From Hibiscus mutabilis (taxonomy: Eukaryota; Streptophyta; Magnoliopsida; Malvales; Malvaceae), in the NCBI GenBank assembly GCA_019671005.1, contig CM033744.1:39124022-39188021 (forward strand): a DNA stretch of 64,000 nt, read 5' to 3'. Both the position numbers and the translations under genes were made by a program. Each line of letters begins with the position of its first letter. Position 1 is the stretch's first letter. Under the pieces are notes generated by a model. It saw only the letters and a program-made list of their open reading frames with translations, did not search any database and was not told the DNA's origin. Positions 10,860 to 23,002 of this stretch are shown here, piece by piece.

Positions 10860-13800
10860 TCATGTGGGAAACACTTTTTCAACCTTCATGGCACCTAAAA
10901 CTGGTTCTTCTTCCTTGCTTCTCTCCCTCGCTCCTTGATTTCCTCTTACTTGTTTTGGCTCAGGATCTCCATTCTTTTTGCAGATACAAGAATATGGAAA
11001 TTCATGAAATTCACCACGCCCGGGTCTCATCTTGTCCGGCTCTCCCATGAATCCTCTTTGAACTGCCTTCACTTTTCTGGCAAAGGTGTCCCAATCCATT
11101 CGATCCCTTTCCATCAACAAAGAGCTCAGCCTCTTGGCATTTGGTCTTATAGTCCTTTTGTGCCCCATGTACCTCCTTCGAATCCAAACAAGAAATCATG
11201 AAGAACTAAGGAATGAAGAGAAATAACACTATCCTAAATATGAAAAAACGCTGAACAAGATTGTGTCTACAGTAATCAAATTGATACGAAACCTTCAACT
11301 GAGGATGTTCATAAAAGTTCATAATTGATATATTTTCATATGTAATATTTTAAAATTTTTAGCTAATACGAATAGAAATCTTCTACCCCTCTTCGATGCC
11401 CATTTCTATGCCCCACACTAAAAAACTAAATTTAAAGTTTAAAGTTAGAGTTTAGGGTTTAAGGAATTATTGATAGGGTGTATTTTTTAGGGTTTAGGAT
11501 TTAGAATTCAGGTCTAGGGCTCAAAATTTAATTTTTTAGTGTTGGACATAGAAAGGGGCACCGAAAAGGGGCAATGATTTTTGTCCAAGATAATACAAAG
11601 CCCACCAAAGAGGTAAAGCCTCACATTATGTTACATGCAGGTAAACTAACACATGCTAATGTTAAGAGCAGCATTTTGCTTGCAGTTGATATCTTTAGAG
11701 CCTGGTCCAAATTTCAAATCTTTAAATTAATTCAACAGAATTTAGCACATATATGCAAGACATGGGACCGTACCAGAAAAAAGAAAGCATGATAGAAGAA
11801 ATAAGTAGATTTCTCACCTTCTACCTGCAAGAATCCTTGCCATATTTCCATTGTTATTGGTGACAAAAACATCACTTTCATCACAAACAATGTAGTCAAT
11901 GGCAGCAAGGCGAGAAGAGAAAGGAAGAAAAGGTTTCAGCTCTTCATTGGCAAGCCTCTCTTTTGTATAGAAGTTTGGAAAGAGATCCCTTAGTGGTTGC
12001 AGAGTCTCTTCTCCACCGTATATTTCTCCAGAGGCAACATAGATGTATGTGTCATTTGCAAAACCAAGTGCCCGCAGCATAAATCCTACTTCATGAGGAG
12101 TAAGTGGACATTTACCTCGATTTCTCTCTCCGTCGGCATCTAAATCCTGCACAAATATAAAGATGACAGCAATTTTACTAGATAAAAGCAGCATGCAGGG
12201 GGGGAAACGGGTACTCTTTCTGCAAATTAGTATTATGGTGTATATTAAAGAGAGAACTGCTCAGAAGTCATAAAAGACGGCATCTAACTGGTAATGTTTC
12301 CCATCGTTTTCGTATCTCTCCAAGCTCGTATCTCTCTTTGTCCCCTCCACCAAAGTAACAACCAGAAAATGCTAGCATATCAGGTTCAAATCTGTAATGA
12401 AAAAAGGTTGAATACTATATAAGGAAAACAGATCTTAGAGTTTAGAATATTACTTAAGGATGTTTCTGTTTGCATGTGCGAATGAGACGGTGTACTGTTA
12501 TTAAATACACATGCACTCAGATGCCGAAGTGCTGATGCAGAAAGTAGTTGTTGGATATAAAGTCAAACATAACAGCAAAAGTGCCCGATCCTGGTTGGAG
12601 CATTTTGCTGTTATGTTTGAGGATTGGGCACTTAAGGGAAAGGCATTCTACAATGTCACTAACTTATCTGGTTTAAATAATTTGAAATCGACCATCACCT
12701 GAATGTGAAGGGACTTAAAATAAGTCTAACCATGCCAATTCCAAAGTATGCAACGTTATATTACGGATTGGTTTAAATAATTTGAAATCGACCATCACCT
12801 GAATGTGAAGGGACTTAAAATAAGTCTAACCATGCCAATTCCAAAGTATGCAATGTTATATTACAGATATGGCTACAAGGACTACTGGAAAAACCCAATT
12901 TCAGTATGCACATCTCAATATATTACTGTTTTAAAGTTCCATCCTATATGCACATAACTTCCGAAAGTCAAATTCTAGCTATCTGGAAAAAGGAACAAAC
13001 CTCAGATGGACTGCTATAAAACGTTTTGCCATCTCACGCATTCTCGTGACAAGTTTCTGTCCAAGTTCTTGAATAGGTTTTGTAAATCTTAAAGCATGGA
13101 AATTAGCCCGGCAACGTAACTTTCGTAGCTCTTCATCGATGTCGTTGGCCAGTCTATAATCAAACTTCGTCAGTTGCAAGACCTACAAAATTTTCAGAGT
13201 GTTAACGGTTGCACTCGCACATGAAAACTATAATATCCTAGAAGATGTATAATTAAAATATTCTAGCAACACGGTGCTTCAATCGGAAAGATACAAAGAA
13301 GATAAAAAGGATAGGATGTTGTTGAAACTCTCGCCTTTGAACCACAAAACCAGTAGGGGAGAGAGAGAGAGGTGAAAAGAAGAGAGGGAATTTGCAACTT
13401 ATAGATTCTCTTCTAACTACAAAAAGTGGAGAATAAAACATAGATGAAAAAAAATACTATAATTGTGGCATTCTTATTTTCTTTAATTACTATTTCTTTC
13501 CAGCACAGACAACTAAAAGGAATTGAAGTTAATAACTTCCATCATCTCTCTTCTTGTTTAATTTTCATCTTATTTAACCAAAGATACTGGAAGTCTTGAC
13601 AATTTGAAGCATTAAATGCACAAACGAATCCGCACTTCACACTTATATATACAATTCAAGGAATGAAGAAGCAACGGGAAGTTCAGTTCTGCAGATTATA
13701 TCCACAATCAGCCTAAATAGCATCAGTGATAGAGTATCTGAAAGTGGTCTTACATGTCTTCTTTTGAGTAGAGGCAGAACTTGGTCTAGATAATATTCAG

Positions 13801-15774
13801 GAGGGGATTTCCTCGGGACACGCATGCTGTACGGATTTTTTTCCATTGATCGCATGAATTTATCAGGAACTCTTTTTACAACAGTAACATCTTTTACAAG
13901 GTATGAAATGAACCAGTTGACATCAAAAATGTTGGAAAAGTCACTGCATTTAGAAGAAGGAAAGAAGAAAAACAAAACAAAACTTAACAATAAAACAGAG
14001 AAATAGGATATTAAGCAAAAGTGCAGAACGTCTAAATAAGTTTATTCAACTTACCTATTATCCTTCCAATAGGAATTATGATCTAACTCAGGTACCACTA
14101 AAGTTGCATTCAGAATTCGTGCAACAACTACAGCATCTGATATCTGTGAGGCATAAGCAAATTATGAGTTCTGAACAAATTGTATTCTCCGAGGTCAGTG
14201 GATAGTAAATTCTGCAGGCAGCCTAAATCTCAGAGGCACACAGAATCTTAATTTATTCAAATAAACTAAAGCAAAACTTATTGGTTCAAATAATACATTG
14301 TGAAGGTGTAGCAATACTCTGCACACATAAATAAGCTCGATATGTCATTGAAGCAATTAAAAGATCTTCCATTAGGATATTTACCCAAAAATATAGCATA
14401 ATGTATAAATAATTCCACTTACTCCTGTTCTTTGTTGATTCAGTCCTCCACTTGCAGCAATAAGCAAGTAACCATTCGATGATCGCTCACGTACAGCATC
14501 TAGATATCAAATATCAATGTACATGATGAATCAATTAACTTAAGAGACTGGTTTGGTAATATTTAAATGAATACAGTATCAAATAGATTCTTTATAAGAG
14601 GTGAAAACAGATGATAAAGAACAACAGGAAACCTATGCTAAAAAGGAAAAAAAAAATCAGAAATTTCTCAATATGTGTTAATCCTAACTGACTCCACTAC
14701 AAAAAGAAATCTCCAATAATTTAGTTTTAATCTTCAAAGTTAAAGACCAATATTATGAGCCAAGACATAATAAACATATAGGCAAAGTCAAAGCTCAAAA
14801 TCAATTAAGCAAAAGAAGCAGTCCCGGTACGTTGCATTATTTTTTAACCGTCTAGACTTGTAAAGGCACAACTATCGTGCTCATATTGCTATCAATAGTC
14901 GGTAATGTTGAAATTTGATTTGTCCTTAATACAACATGCAGTCAATTGGTTAATTGCTTAGCTCTTTCTTACCCTAAAACCAAACAATTTACCGACCGCC
15001 ATCGAAAGAACTTAAAGCTACTGTCATCAATTACCAACTTAAAGAGATGCACATAATTTTGAACTTGGGAAATGAAAAAAATAGAACTTTGCTTAAGAAT
15101 TAATTAACACAAACATCTAAAGCAACAATCTTTGCATCTGTTAACATTATGTTATCCATTACATTTAGAAAAAAATAAGCACATAATTTCAGATAAAACC
15201 AACATACTTAAGCAGAGTAAACATTCCAGTCATGATTAAACTGTGCTTCTTAAATCCTAAACCAGCTTTTTTGTAGAGAATACCAAAGTTTCCAAAAATA
15301 AATATAACGTACGAGGAAATTTACGGCTTCTTTTGCTGCATCCATAGAAGTTCTTTCCGTTTTCAGATTTCCATATATCAATCGGTCCTTTATCGCTTCC
15401 ATCCTACAGCATTTGCATCAAAATTAGCAGAAAAATTGTAAAAAAAAAAAACAAAATAAGAAAGAAAGAAAGTAAAGTTACTCTTTTTTTTCTTTTCACA
15501 GTACCAATTTGAAATAGAGTCTTTGTTTCACAAGTCGCTGGGAATACCAGTCGAGATCAGAGGCCACGTGCCCAGTGAAGAGCGAAACAATGCCTAAGCA
15601 GAAAAGCATCAAGCCACAGACGAGCGGCCATGAGATTGGCTTACTCTGCCGCGCCGCAGAGGATCGCCACCTCCAACACACATCCCTGTAGCCAAGGACT
15701 GAGCCGTTGAGATACTGTAACAAGGCCAAGTTCGCCGGTTTCACGCTGAACATCCCCGCCTTAGCCACGCCCAT
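10860..15774 (-). CDS. O-fucosyltransferase family protein (plant GDP-fucose protein O-fucosyltransferase-like), intact
   Basis: Nine exons on the minus strand, all with GT/AG borders and consistent phases: 15774-15505, 15403-15313, 14499-14423, 14143-14055, 13943-13754, 13182-13001, 12391-12289, 12146-11818 and 11175-10860 (TGA). They give 548 residues. The start is the ATG at 15774; the upstream GTG in frame is not used. Residues about 48-68 (WPLVCGLMLFCLGIVSLF) are a single membrane anchor, so a type II Golgi protein is expected. The family core follows: NGYLLIAASGGLNQQRTG, ARILNATLVVPELDH, KFDYRLAND, IAVHLRFEPDMLAFSGC, CPLTPHEVG, YVASGEIYGG, AIDYIVCDESDVFVTNNNGN and RRYMGHKRTIRP. These fit a GDP-sugar-binding fold. 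Donor and acceptor are inferred from the family, not shown. The last acceptor could shift by 3 bases, costing one Arg. No damage seen; the introns carry several repeats. Confidence 0.96.
11386..11571. mobile_element. Small inverted-repeat element with TTTAGGG-like core, in O-fucosyltransferase intron 8
   Basis: The left end includes GCCCATTTCTATGCCCCACA followed by CTAAAAAA. The right end includes TTTTTTAGTGTTGGACATAG followed by AAAGGGGC. These are imperfect inverted repeats of roughly 40 bp. The interior is irregular TTTAGGGTTTA. The termini differ from those of the element at 650-905, so it is a separate family with a similar core. Confidence 0.5.
12564..12631. repeat. Pair of crossed inverted repeats in O-fucosyltransferase intron 6
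   Basis: CAAACATAACAGCAAAA (12564-12580) recurs as its exact reverse complement at 12603-12619. The adjacent GTGCCCGATCC (12581-12591) recurs as the near-exact complement GGATTGGGCAC at 12621-12631. The order is A B A' B', so the two pairings cross and cannot nest as one hairpin. Confidence 0.85.
12671..12868. repeat. Tandem duplication, period 100 bp, in O-fucosyltransferase intron 6
   Basis: The block from 12671 (GTTTAAATAATTTGAAATCG) is repeated from 12771 with only a few differences toward the end (CAACGTTATATTACGG versus CAATGTTATATTACAG). It is a recent local duplication that does not touch an exon. Confidence 0.95.
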
Positions 15775-16499
15775 AATTAACACCGCGACAGCAATAACGA
15801 CTCCGCTCTCAACTTCATCACTTATTTACACCGAAATGCCACCTCCCGCTCCTCCCAACAACCACGATCATCAATGAGTAAATGAGGGTGAGAGCCGAGA
15901 GGGTATGACCGTAAATAATACGAATGCGGAGGTTAACAATTGAAGAATGAGTAGGGTTTTTTTGCTTTAGCTCTTTCGAATCGAAAGCGGCAAACTTGCA
16001 AGTCACTGTGAGCTAATAGAAGGAAGAAAAGAAGAGTAAAGTCAAGAAAGGATGAGAAAGGTGCAGCTTTTGTTTAAAGTATTTATAGTTCGAATTAATG
16101 TTTATATAAATGCAAATCTGGAGAAGGAACAAAGATTTAAGATACAGTTTATATAAATAATTGGGATGAGGTAACAGATTAATATCCCACTCAAGAAATA
16201 GATTTGTGTGCCCAAAGCTACTGGCCTCTTCGATAATCATGAAAAATAAAATTTGAACAAAATAATCATGAAAAACAGACATTTTACAGATTAATATTGG
16301 AGTTTGCCGCTGTCTTGGTTCACTAAAACGGTGAAAATAACGTCTTTTGAGGTTTATGTCTTTTTGTGTATCTGCCGATAATAATATTAATTGAGTTAAA
16401 TTTAATCGAATATTATATTTCATTTTTTATTACTTTGGTTAAGTGTGATACAAAGTAATGTTTTTAAAAGTGTTATATGATAATAAGGGGAAAATATCT
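15775..16499. promoter_or_regulatory. 5' flank of the O-fucosyltransferase-like gene
   Basis: Upstream of the minus-strand start codon at 15774. GA- and CT-rich stretches near 15835-16040 may be the 5' leader. No TATA box or start site could be fixed with confidence. Beyond about 16100 the sequence is AT-rich and featureless. Confidence 0.35.
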
Positions 16500-16830
16500 C
16501 ATGCCGGAAACGAAGAGTTTCTATAAATACCTTAGTTTTAGAGTTTAAAATTTTGGTTTAGAGTTTAAGTGTATGGTTTAGAATTTAGGGTTTAGAGGTT
16601 AGGATTTAAAGTTTAGGATAATATAGTCAAGGATTTAGGTTTTAACCTATAAACTCTAAATTTTAACCCTAAATCTTACATTCAACTACACCTAAATTCT
16701 AAACTCGTCTAGTAAAATCCCTAAACACTAGACCCTAAATGAAATCACTAAACACTAAAACTAATGTGCTTGTGAAAAAAAATTTCTATAAACGTTTGTG
16801 CATGTAATAGTTACCCATGGTAATAATATG
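16500..16830. mobile_element. Palindromic element with TTTAGGG/CCCTAAA halves, copy A
   Basis: The left half is TTTAGGG-like (GGTTTAGAATTTAGGGTTTA). The right half is the complementary CCCTAAA-like sequence (TAAACTCTAAATTTTAACCC), so the element folds on itself around GATTTAGGTTTTAACC. A second copy at about 46330-46610 matches through the centre and both shoulders. Edges are approximate. Confidence 0.6.
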
Positions 16831-17497
16831 GGTTATTATTTCATGTATTGACCATGAAAAATTTATAAGTATGTTTAATTTTATTTTTAAATTTTAAATT
16901 TAAATCTTATGATAAACTCTAAATCATAACCTTTATATCATACGTTCTAAAGGATTAATACAAAAATAAGTTCTCAAACTATACATCCTTTTAACTTTAT
17001 CTAAATTTTCCGCCTCTGCATTACTTCAGAGGTATCCTTCAGCATCTCTACATTTGGTAAACTTCAGAGGTAGCTCACACCAGCAACCCCTTCGGAGATT
17101 AACATTATCGGAGTCCCCAAATTATTTTGGGAATAGAAACTGTCAGACGGTACAGTAACAACACTCACGTGATCGACATCTAAAGCCTAACACTCGGAGG
17201 TTGAGCCTACTCTGTCAACTCATCCATAGATTGTTATAGGGTCTGACACCATACAATCATCAACAGTACTGATGAGCTATAGATACTCACACCCCCAATG
17301 AGTAAGGTAAGTCTAGAAACAGACATGATACGTTTGGGCAAGGCTGAATTAAGAGGGTTATGTCGTTCTCTTCCTCATCTCATCTTCTCTACTCTGACCA
17401 CTGTAATGTCTGTGACTCTATGCTCCAAGTCTACAAGGGTGGACCGTATGGGATCACCATCAACTATCGTGTTTCTCCTCTCCACCTACCTTGTTCG
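16831..17497. other. Intergenic, pre-insertion target of the nested LTR block
   Basis: No recognised gene. Sequence at 17000-17497 is less AT-rich and lacks obvious repeats. It may be old unique or retroelement DNA. The five bases 17493-17497 (GTTCG) form the target duplication of the outer LTR. Confidence 0.4.
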
Positions 17498-19409
17498 TGT
17501 AACGACCCGAATTTTTTAGCCAACAGTTGGGCGTTGACCCGGATTATGGACCTTCGTGTTGGTTTGGATAATTGGATCCGTTGGGCCAATTTTGGGCTTT
17601 ATTGGATAAGTCTTGGACCTTGTGAGCTTGAAAGGTGACTGTTTTGTAAAAGGGTGGAAACTTAAGCATTTGTGTTGAGATTATACTTTTTTCTTAATAT
17701 GGGCTGACCACTCCCTTTAATGCTAGGTGACCATTTTGTAAAAGGTGACCATTTTGTAATGCCCTAAATTTGGGTCTAGAAGTTAGCTAGGTAGGTTAGC
17801 GGTTCAAGTGAACCGGATTGGTCAGTTTGATCTAGTTTTGGGAATTAATTCGTAATAAATATTTTAATACAAAATAAAATATAGAAAAATGGTGGAAAAT
17901 ATTTAATTATTATTTTAAGGGTTTTGGTAAACTCAATTTGATAAAATAAGGTTTGATTTATGGATATTATGTCCTAGTGACTAAAATGTAAAGTTTGAAA
18001 ACTATATTGGTGACTAAATCGTAAAAGGATCAAAACTTAAAATCTTTAGGGAGCTATTAAGCCAATTGGTTTTATCAGAATTTTTCCTTAATTTGGATAT
18101 TTTAAATTTATTTTAAAAGAATTTAATAAAAGAGATTAAAAGGGTTTTAATTAGTTTGTTTTAATTAGCCAAATTATTTTCTCACATAGCTACTTTTTCT
18201 CCCAATATTTTCTCTCAAATTATCAGCAGCCAAACTACCCCCTCTTTTCTAAAAATCTCAGGAATCAATCTTTTCAATCTTACTTTTGATTTCAACACTT
18301 GATTCCTTTGTTCTACTTTGGATTTTCTACTTCTACTTTGGAGATTTCATCAAAATCAAGCCAATTGAGGAAAGAGTCTACTATTAGAGGTGATTTTCGT
18401 TTTTTTCTCTAATAAAAAGGTTCTTTATTGAAATTCCCAAGTTCTTGATCCTTCAGAATCGATTTATGTTATGTTTTAAAGATTAAATCAAGATTTGATG
18501 ATTTAATGTTAATTTTGTTAAAAAAATTTATTGAGTTTGGTTATTGATCTGAATCATTGCAATGTTGATTGGTTTAGATCATGTTTAAAGTGTATATTGA
18601 TGATATTTAATGGGATTTATAAAAGGAAACCCAAAACTAGTTGAATTACTAATTTTCTAGGTTGTGAATAGTTAATTTTTGGAGTGTTTATTGTGTTATG
18701 TTGGTTCTGGAGATATAAGATGAGGTTATGAATGTTTTATATGGTTTTTGATTTTGTAAAGTTGATTAAATCGTTAGGTTATGGCTGGGCTTTGTTTAGA
18801 TTGATATCGAAGTGGTTTTCAGAAGGTTATGGTGGTGTTTGGTGATGTTAAGGATTGAGATTGTTGGGATTTTAGATGCATAATGATGCATTAATCCTCT
18901 GTTATTATGTGGATAAAATAAGGGAGATCGATCCTATAACGATTGACAAAGGTTTGGAGACGTCGGACGCGTAGTTTCACATCGGCAAGTGAAGCTTTGT
19001 GTGTTGGTGAGTGGAAACTAGATTTACAACTTTGTAAAGGTTTGAAAGTGATTTTGGGGGTTTAGATTAAGTTTGAAACGCTTGTCTAAGTTCGAAAGTA
19101 AGTATTAGATGATTACACTATCAATTTCGATTTGGCAAAGTCAATTTTCTCATGCTTATGTTTATGATTTGATACCTACTGTTATATGCATGTTTTAGAA
19201 ATGGATTATGATGCAAGCGATCGTAAATTGATGATATTTGAGTATGGTAAGTAATTTATGAAAAGTATTTCAATGATATGAAATACATGGTTTGTTGCAT
19301 TGGAAATTGGTTTAAACGATGCATATGAAAAACAGTGAGGTATCATGTTTAATATGTAATATATTGGCAAGTGACAATGATTAAATGTTAACGGATATAG
19401 GTGGCATGT

Positions 19410-22400
19410 TGTAACCCCCTTAGCCTAGCCTAGCCGAAACTAGACTAAAAGGGCCATATTAGGTTTGCCGAAGCAAACCCGAGCTAAAACCCTAAACCAA
19501 ACCCATTTTTTCTTTATATCTTGTCTAGATGCTTATTATTAGATTCCTATGTGTGTACAACACAGCGATAGCTTTTCATATTTATCAAACTACAAAACGT
19601 GAGCTAATTGTACGACGTAACACTTTAGGGACCCAAACGTAATTTCCATAACTTCTCAGCAAAATTACATGTTTAAGGTTACCAACCTTTAATTAGTCCA
19701 ATTACATACATGTGAGTTAAATTCTATTTCAAAACATTCACTCGAACTTAGATATTTACATACATATCAATCATGGATCAAATTACAAGATTTCCAAACT
19801 TCGACATCGAAAACAGCTTGGCATACCGATACAGGGAAGTCCTGTACCGATACGGTATAACAGACTTAACGGCTATCAGTCCCGATACACGTCTATCCCG
19901 TATCAATATGGTATGTTGACCAAACCGTACCGAATACAGCGTTGACCCATACCAATCTCCCTTTCTTATTTTCAAAACTCGAAATTCCAATAGCTAAAGC
20001 CCGTACCGATACAGTACCCTGCGTATCGATACGACTAAGTAAAATCAAATGGGTGTTTTGGTACGTTAGCCTGTATATCGACACTTGTGACTATTTTCCT
20101 TCAAGGCATACCGATATGTTGGCTAGGCGTATCGATACACTAGGCTATTTTGCAGCGATTAGAGCCTCTACAAGACCCTGCGTACCGAACCTTGAGATAC
20201 TTGTACTGGTACGCAGAGGCATGTAATGACCTCTAGGTTCAACATATAACACTTTAGCTCATTCCAAACAACATTATCACTTAGCTAAACATCAGATAAC
20301 ATCAATAGCATGCTTGAGCATTAACATATCAATCATATAAGCCAACCTAGCTCAACTAGCATACTCAAACATCAAAACTAGAGGCATGCTTCCTAGACCA
20401 CATTCAAATCATCAAACCAACCATATCTCAAACACTTAAAACATATTACAAGTCCAAAACAATAATTAAAAGTTACAACAACAGGGAGTTCTTAAAAAAC
20501 CCTCACAAAACCTCAATCGACACATTGTCATTATTACTACTCTTTAATATCCAAACCATACTTTGAGTTCAAGTCTTGGAGTTATCTTCCTTGCTTATTG
20601 GCTACCTCAACCCTTAGTTTTTTGTATTGATGGAAAAGAGAGCTTAAGCACACCAGACTTTGTGAGGAATGTTCAAACAACAACCATCATCAATGCATTT
20701 TAAAACCATTTTACAATATATTTATAAAATTCATTTCAAAGCTCTTTTGAATCATCACCACATTATCATGCCTTATCAAAACCATGCACTTAACATTTCA
20801 AAACAACATATTAAACCATATGCAACATGTATCATGGATCCCACAGCAAAAAACCATTTGTTACCCTTAATTTAAGCTTTCCCATGCATACTACCAATGC
20901 AAGGATTAAAGAGTAAAACATGTTTAAATCACATTAAACAATATAATCTATCTCATGATACATAAACAATTATATTGGTTTCCAAGTGATCATTTACCAA
21001 GTTCCATTTACCAAAACGTAACATCAGATACACGAATTCAACAAGTGTTCCCTCAACACTTAATAAACAATCTACCGGTAACCTAAGGTTCACACACGTG
21101 AGTATTCGGTACATATAAACCCCTCCACCGTTGTGACACCCGTGGTAGAGTAATCGATACTCATAAACCCCTCAACACCACTCATCGGTATGATGTTTAA
21201 TCCACTAACGGGAGTCTTCGGTACATATAAACCCCTCGACCGTTAGGGTGTTTGGATGGAGTATTCGGTACACCATATAAACCCTTCAACATCCAAGGCG
21301 CCTTTTTATAGTGCACTATCAATCCTATGGCCGGCCAACTATATCCGATTTCATTTTCAAACCATCTCATAACATCACTTGCCAATATAATTCATTTTAA
21401 CATCATCAACTCATTGTTTTCATATGCATCTATCAAAACCATTAAACTAATACATCAACCTTTACATTACACAATGTTTATGAACATTAACAAATTGTGC
21501 ATTACTCCTAAATGCATTATCAACCTTTCGAAACCAATTTTCAGCATTAAACCATGCTCAATATATGCATAAACAGTGAGTAATCAAAACATGTAAAACA
21601 AGTGCATCAAGCTATCGCCAAAACCGAGTTCGATAGAGGATTCATCCTTTACATACTTTCGAGATTAGATCAGCGTTTCAAGCTCAATATAAACCCCAAA
21701 CACAACTTTCAAACCTTTGCAAAGTTGAAAACACTTTTCCATTCACCGACTTGCAACGCCTCGCTTGCCGATGCGACAAACACACCTCTAAAGCTTCTGG
21801 AACTCACGTTCAAGCTTGAGGTTCAGACTCCCCTGCTTTTGATCACACAAAATAGAGGTACATTGCATCAAAATGCAATCAACATCAGAGCAACACTAAA
21901 CCTCAACATATTTTACCCAAAATACTCCACAACTCCAAAAAATTAACAACAAACCTTTTTTAAACTTAACCCAGCCATAATCAAACGTTTCAACACTTCA
22001 ATTAGCATCAGTTAACGTCTAAAAACACTTTTCAAACTTCCTTATGTCTCCAGCATTCAATTAACCACCATAACTCCTCAAAAACACATAACTAGCAACC
22101 TAGAAAATTAGAAATTCATATCGCTTCGGGATTCCAATATTAAAACCAACTTATCAACATTATAAAACATCAAAATTATGATTATAACTCATCAAGAACC
22201 CATCAAAATAGATCCAAAACGAAAATCTCTTGTTCTCATCAATTAAACCTTGATTTGAGCAATTTCCACAATTAACACATTGAAACTCATTAGAAAACAT
22301 TAAACATGGATCAAATACTCGGGAATTTCAATAAAGAACCATTCATTAGAGGAGAAGAACGAACCTTACCTCTAATGAGTGATTTCCCTCTTAATTGGAT

Positions 22401-22988
22401 GTTTAGATCTTGTAAACAAAGAAATTCAACGAGATTTTACAAAACAAAGTTAAAAATCAATTAAGAATAAAAAAATTAAGAAATCAAGAGTATTACCTCA
22501 GATTTTGGTTGAAAGAGTGGGTGTTTGGCTGAAGAACTTTGAGAGAAAAGTTTGGGAGAAAAGTTACGTAACTTTTGGTTTAAGAAAATAACTACTTTTT
22601 AGTTAATTTCCTTTTAAGTATCCTCTTAAAACACTTTTAAAATAATCCTAATTGAGAGGAAAATCTGATATTAAAGTTTGGTAAAATTGCTCCTTAAATA
22701 TTCTAAGTTTTGACCCTTTTTCAAAATAGTCACTAAAATAGTTTTCAATCTTTACATTTTGGTCACTAGTCAAAATGTCTAATTTCCAAAATCCATTTTC
22801 AAAAATTGACTTTACCAAAAATATCCATATATTAAATAATAATTTTTAGATGTTTTTCCCATATTTTTCTCGTACCAAAATTATTTGTTCTGATTTTAAT
22901 CCCGAATCTCACTCGAATCTTTAATCCTGGTCCACCGGACCGTCTAAACCATTAGGAAAACTCCTAGGCCCAAAACCGGAGCGTTACA
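19410..22988 (-). repeat. Chromovirus 3' LTR
   Basis: Plus-strand limits TGTAACCCCCTTAG (19410) and GGAGCGTTACA (22988). Contains CCGATAC/GTATCGG motifs at 19800-20215 and four variable-stem hairpins at 21091-21296. It aligns along its length to 27912-35310 once the insert at 31434 is removed. Confidence 0.92.
21091..21296 (-). repeat. Variable-stem, constant-loop hairpin array in chromovirus LTR
   Basis: Four units share a loop resembling GAGTATTCGGTACATATAAA followed by CCCCTCAAC. Their stems differ: CACA/TGTG (21091/21132), GTGGT/ACCAC (21142-21146/21177-21181), CTAACGG/CCGTTAG (21205-21211/21240-21246) and TTGGATG/CATCCAA (21252-21258/21290-21296). The other LTR keeps the last two stems near 29695-29810. 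Confidence 0.8.
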
Positions 22989-23002
22989 ACTCTCCCCTTT
23001 AA
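22989..23002 (-). other. Polypurine tract of the chromovirus
   Basis: On the minus strand AAAGGGGAGAGT abuts the first base of the 3' LTR. This is the expected place and composition for the plus-strand DNA primer. Confidence 0.85.

Noticed and set aside
16540..16760. Interstitial telomere array or chromosome fusion scar
   Set aside because: Units are irregular, and a second copy with the same centre lies at 46330-46610, which fits a dispersed foldback element better.
20669..21946. Plus-strand frames such as MFKQQPSSMHFKTILQ and MHQAIAKTEFDRGFIL, also present at 29162-30308
   Set aside because: Their conservation reflects the two LTR copies of the chromovirus, not coding selection; stops and indels differ between the copies.
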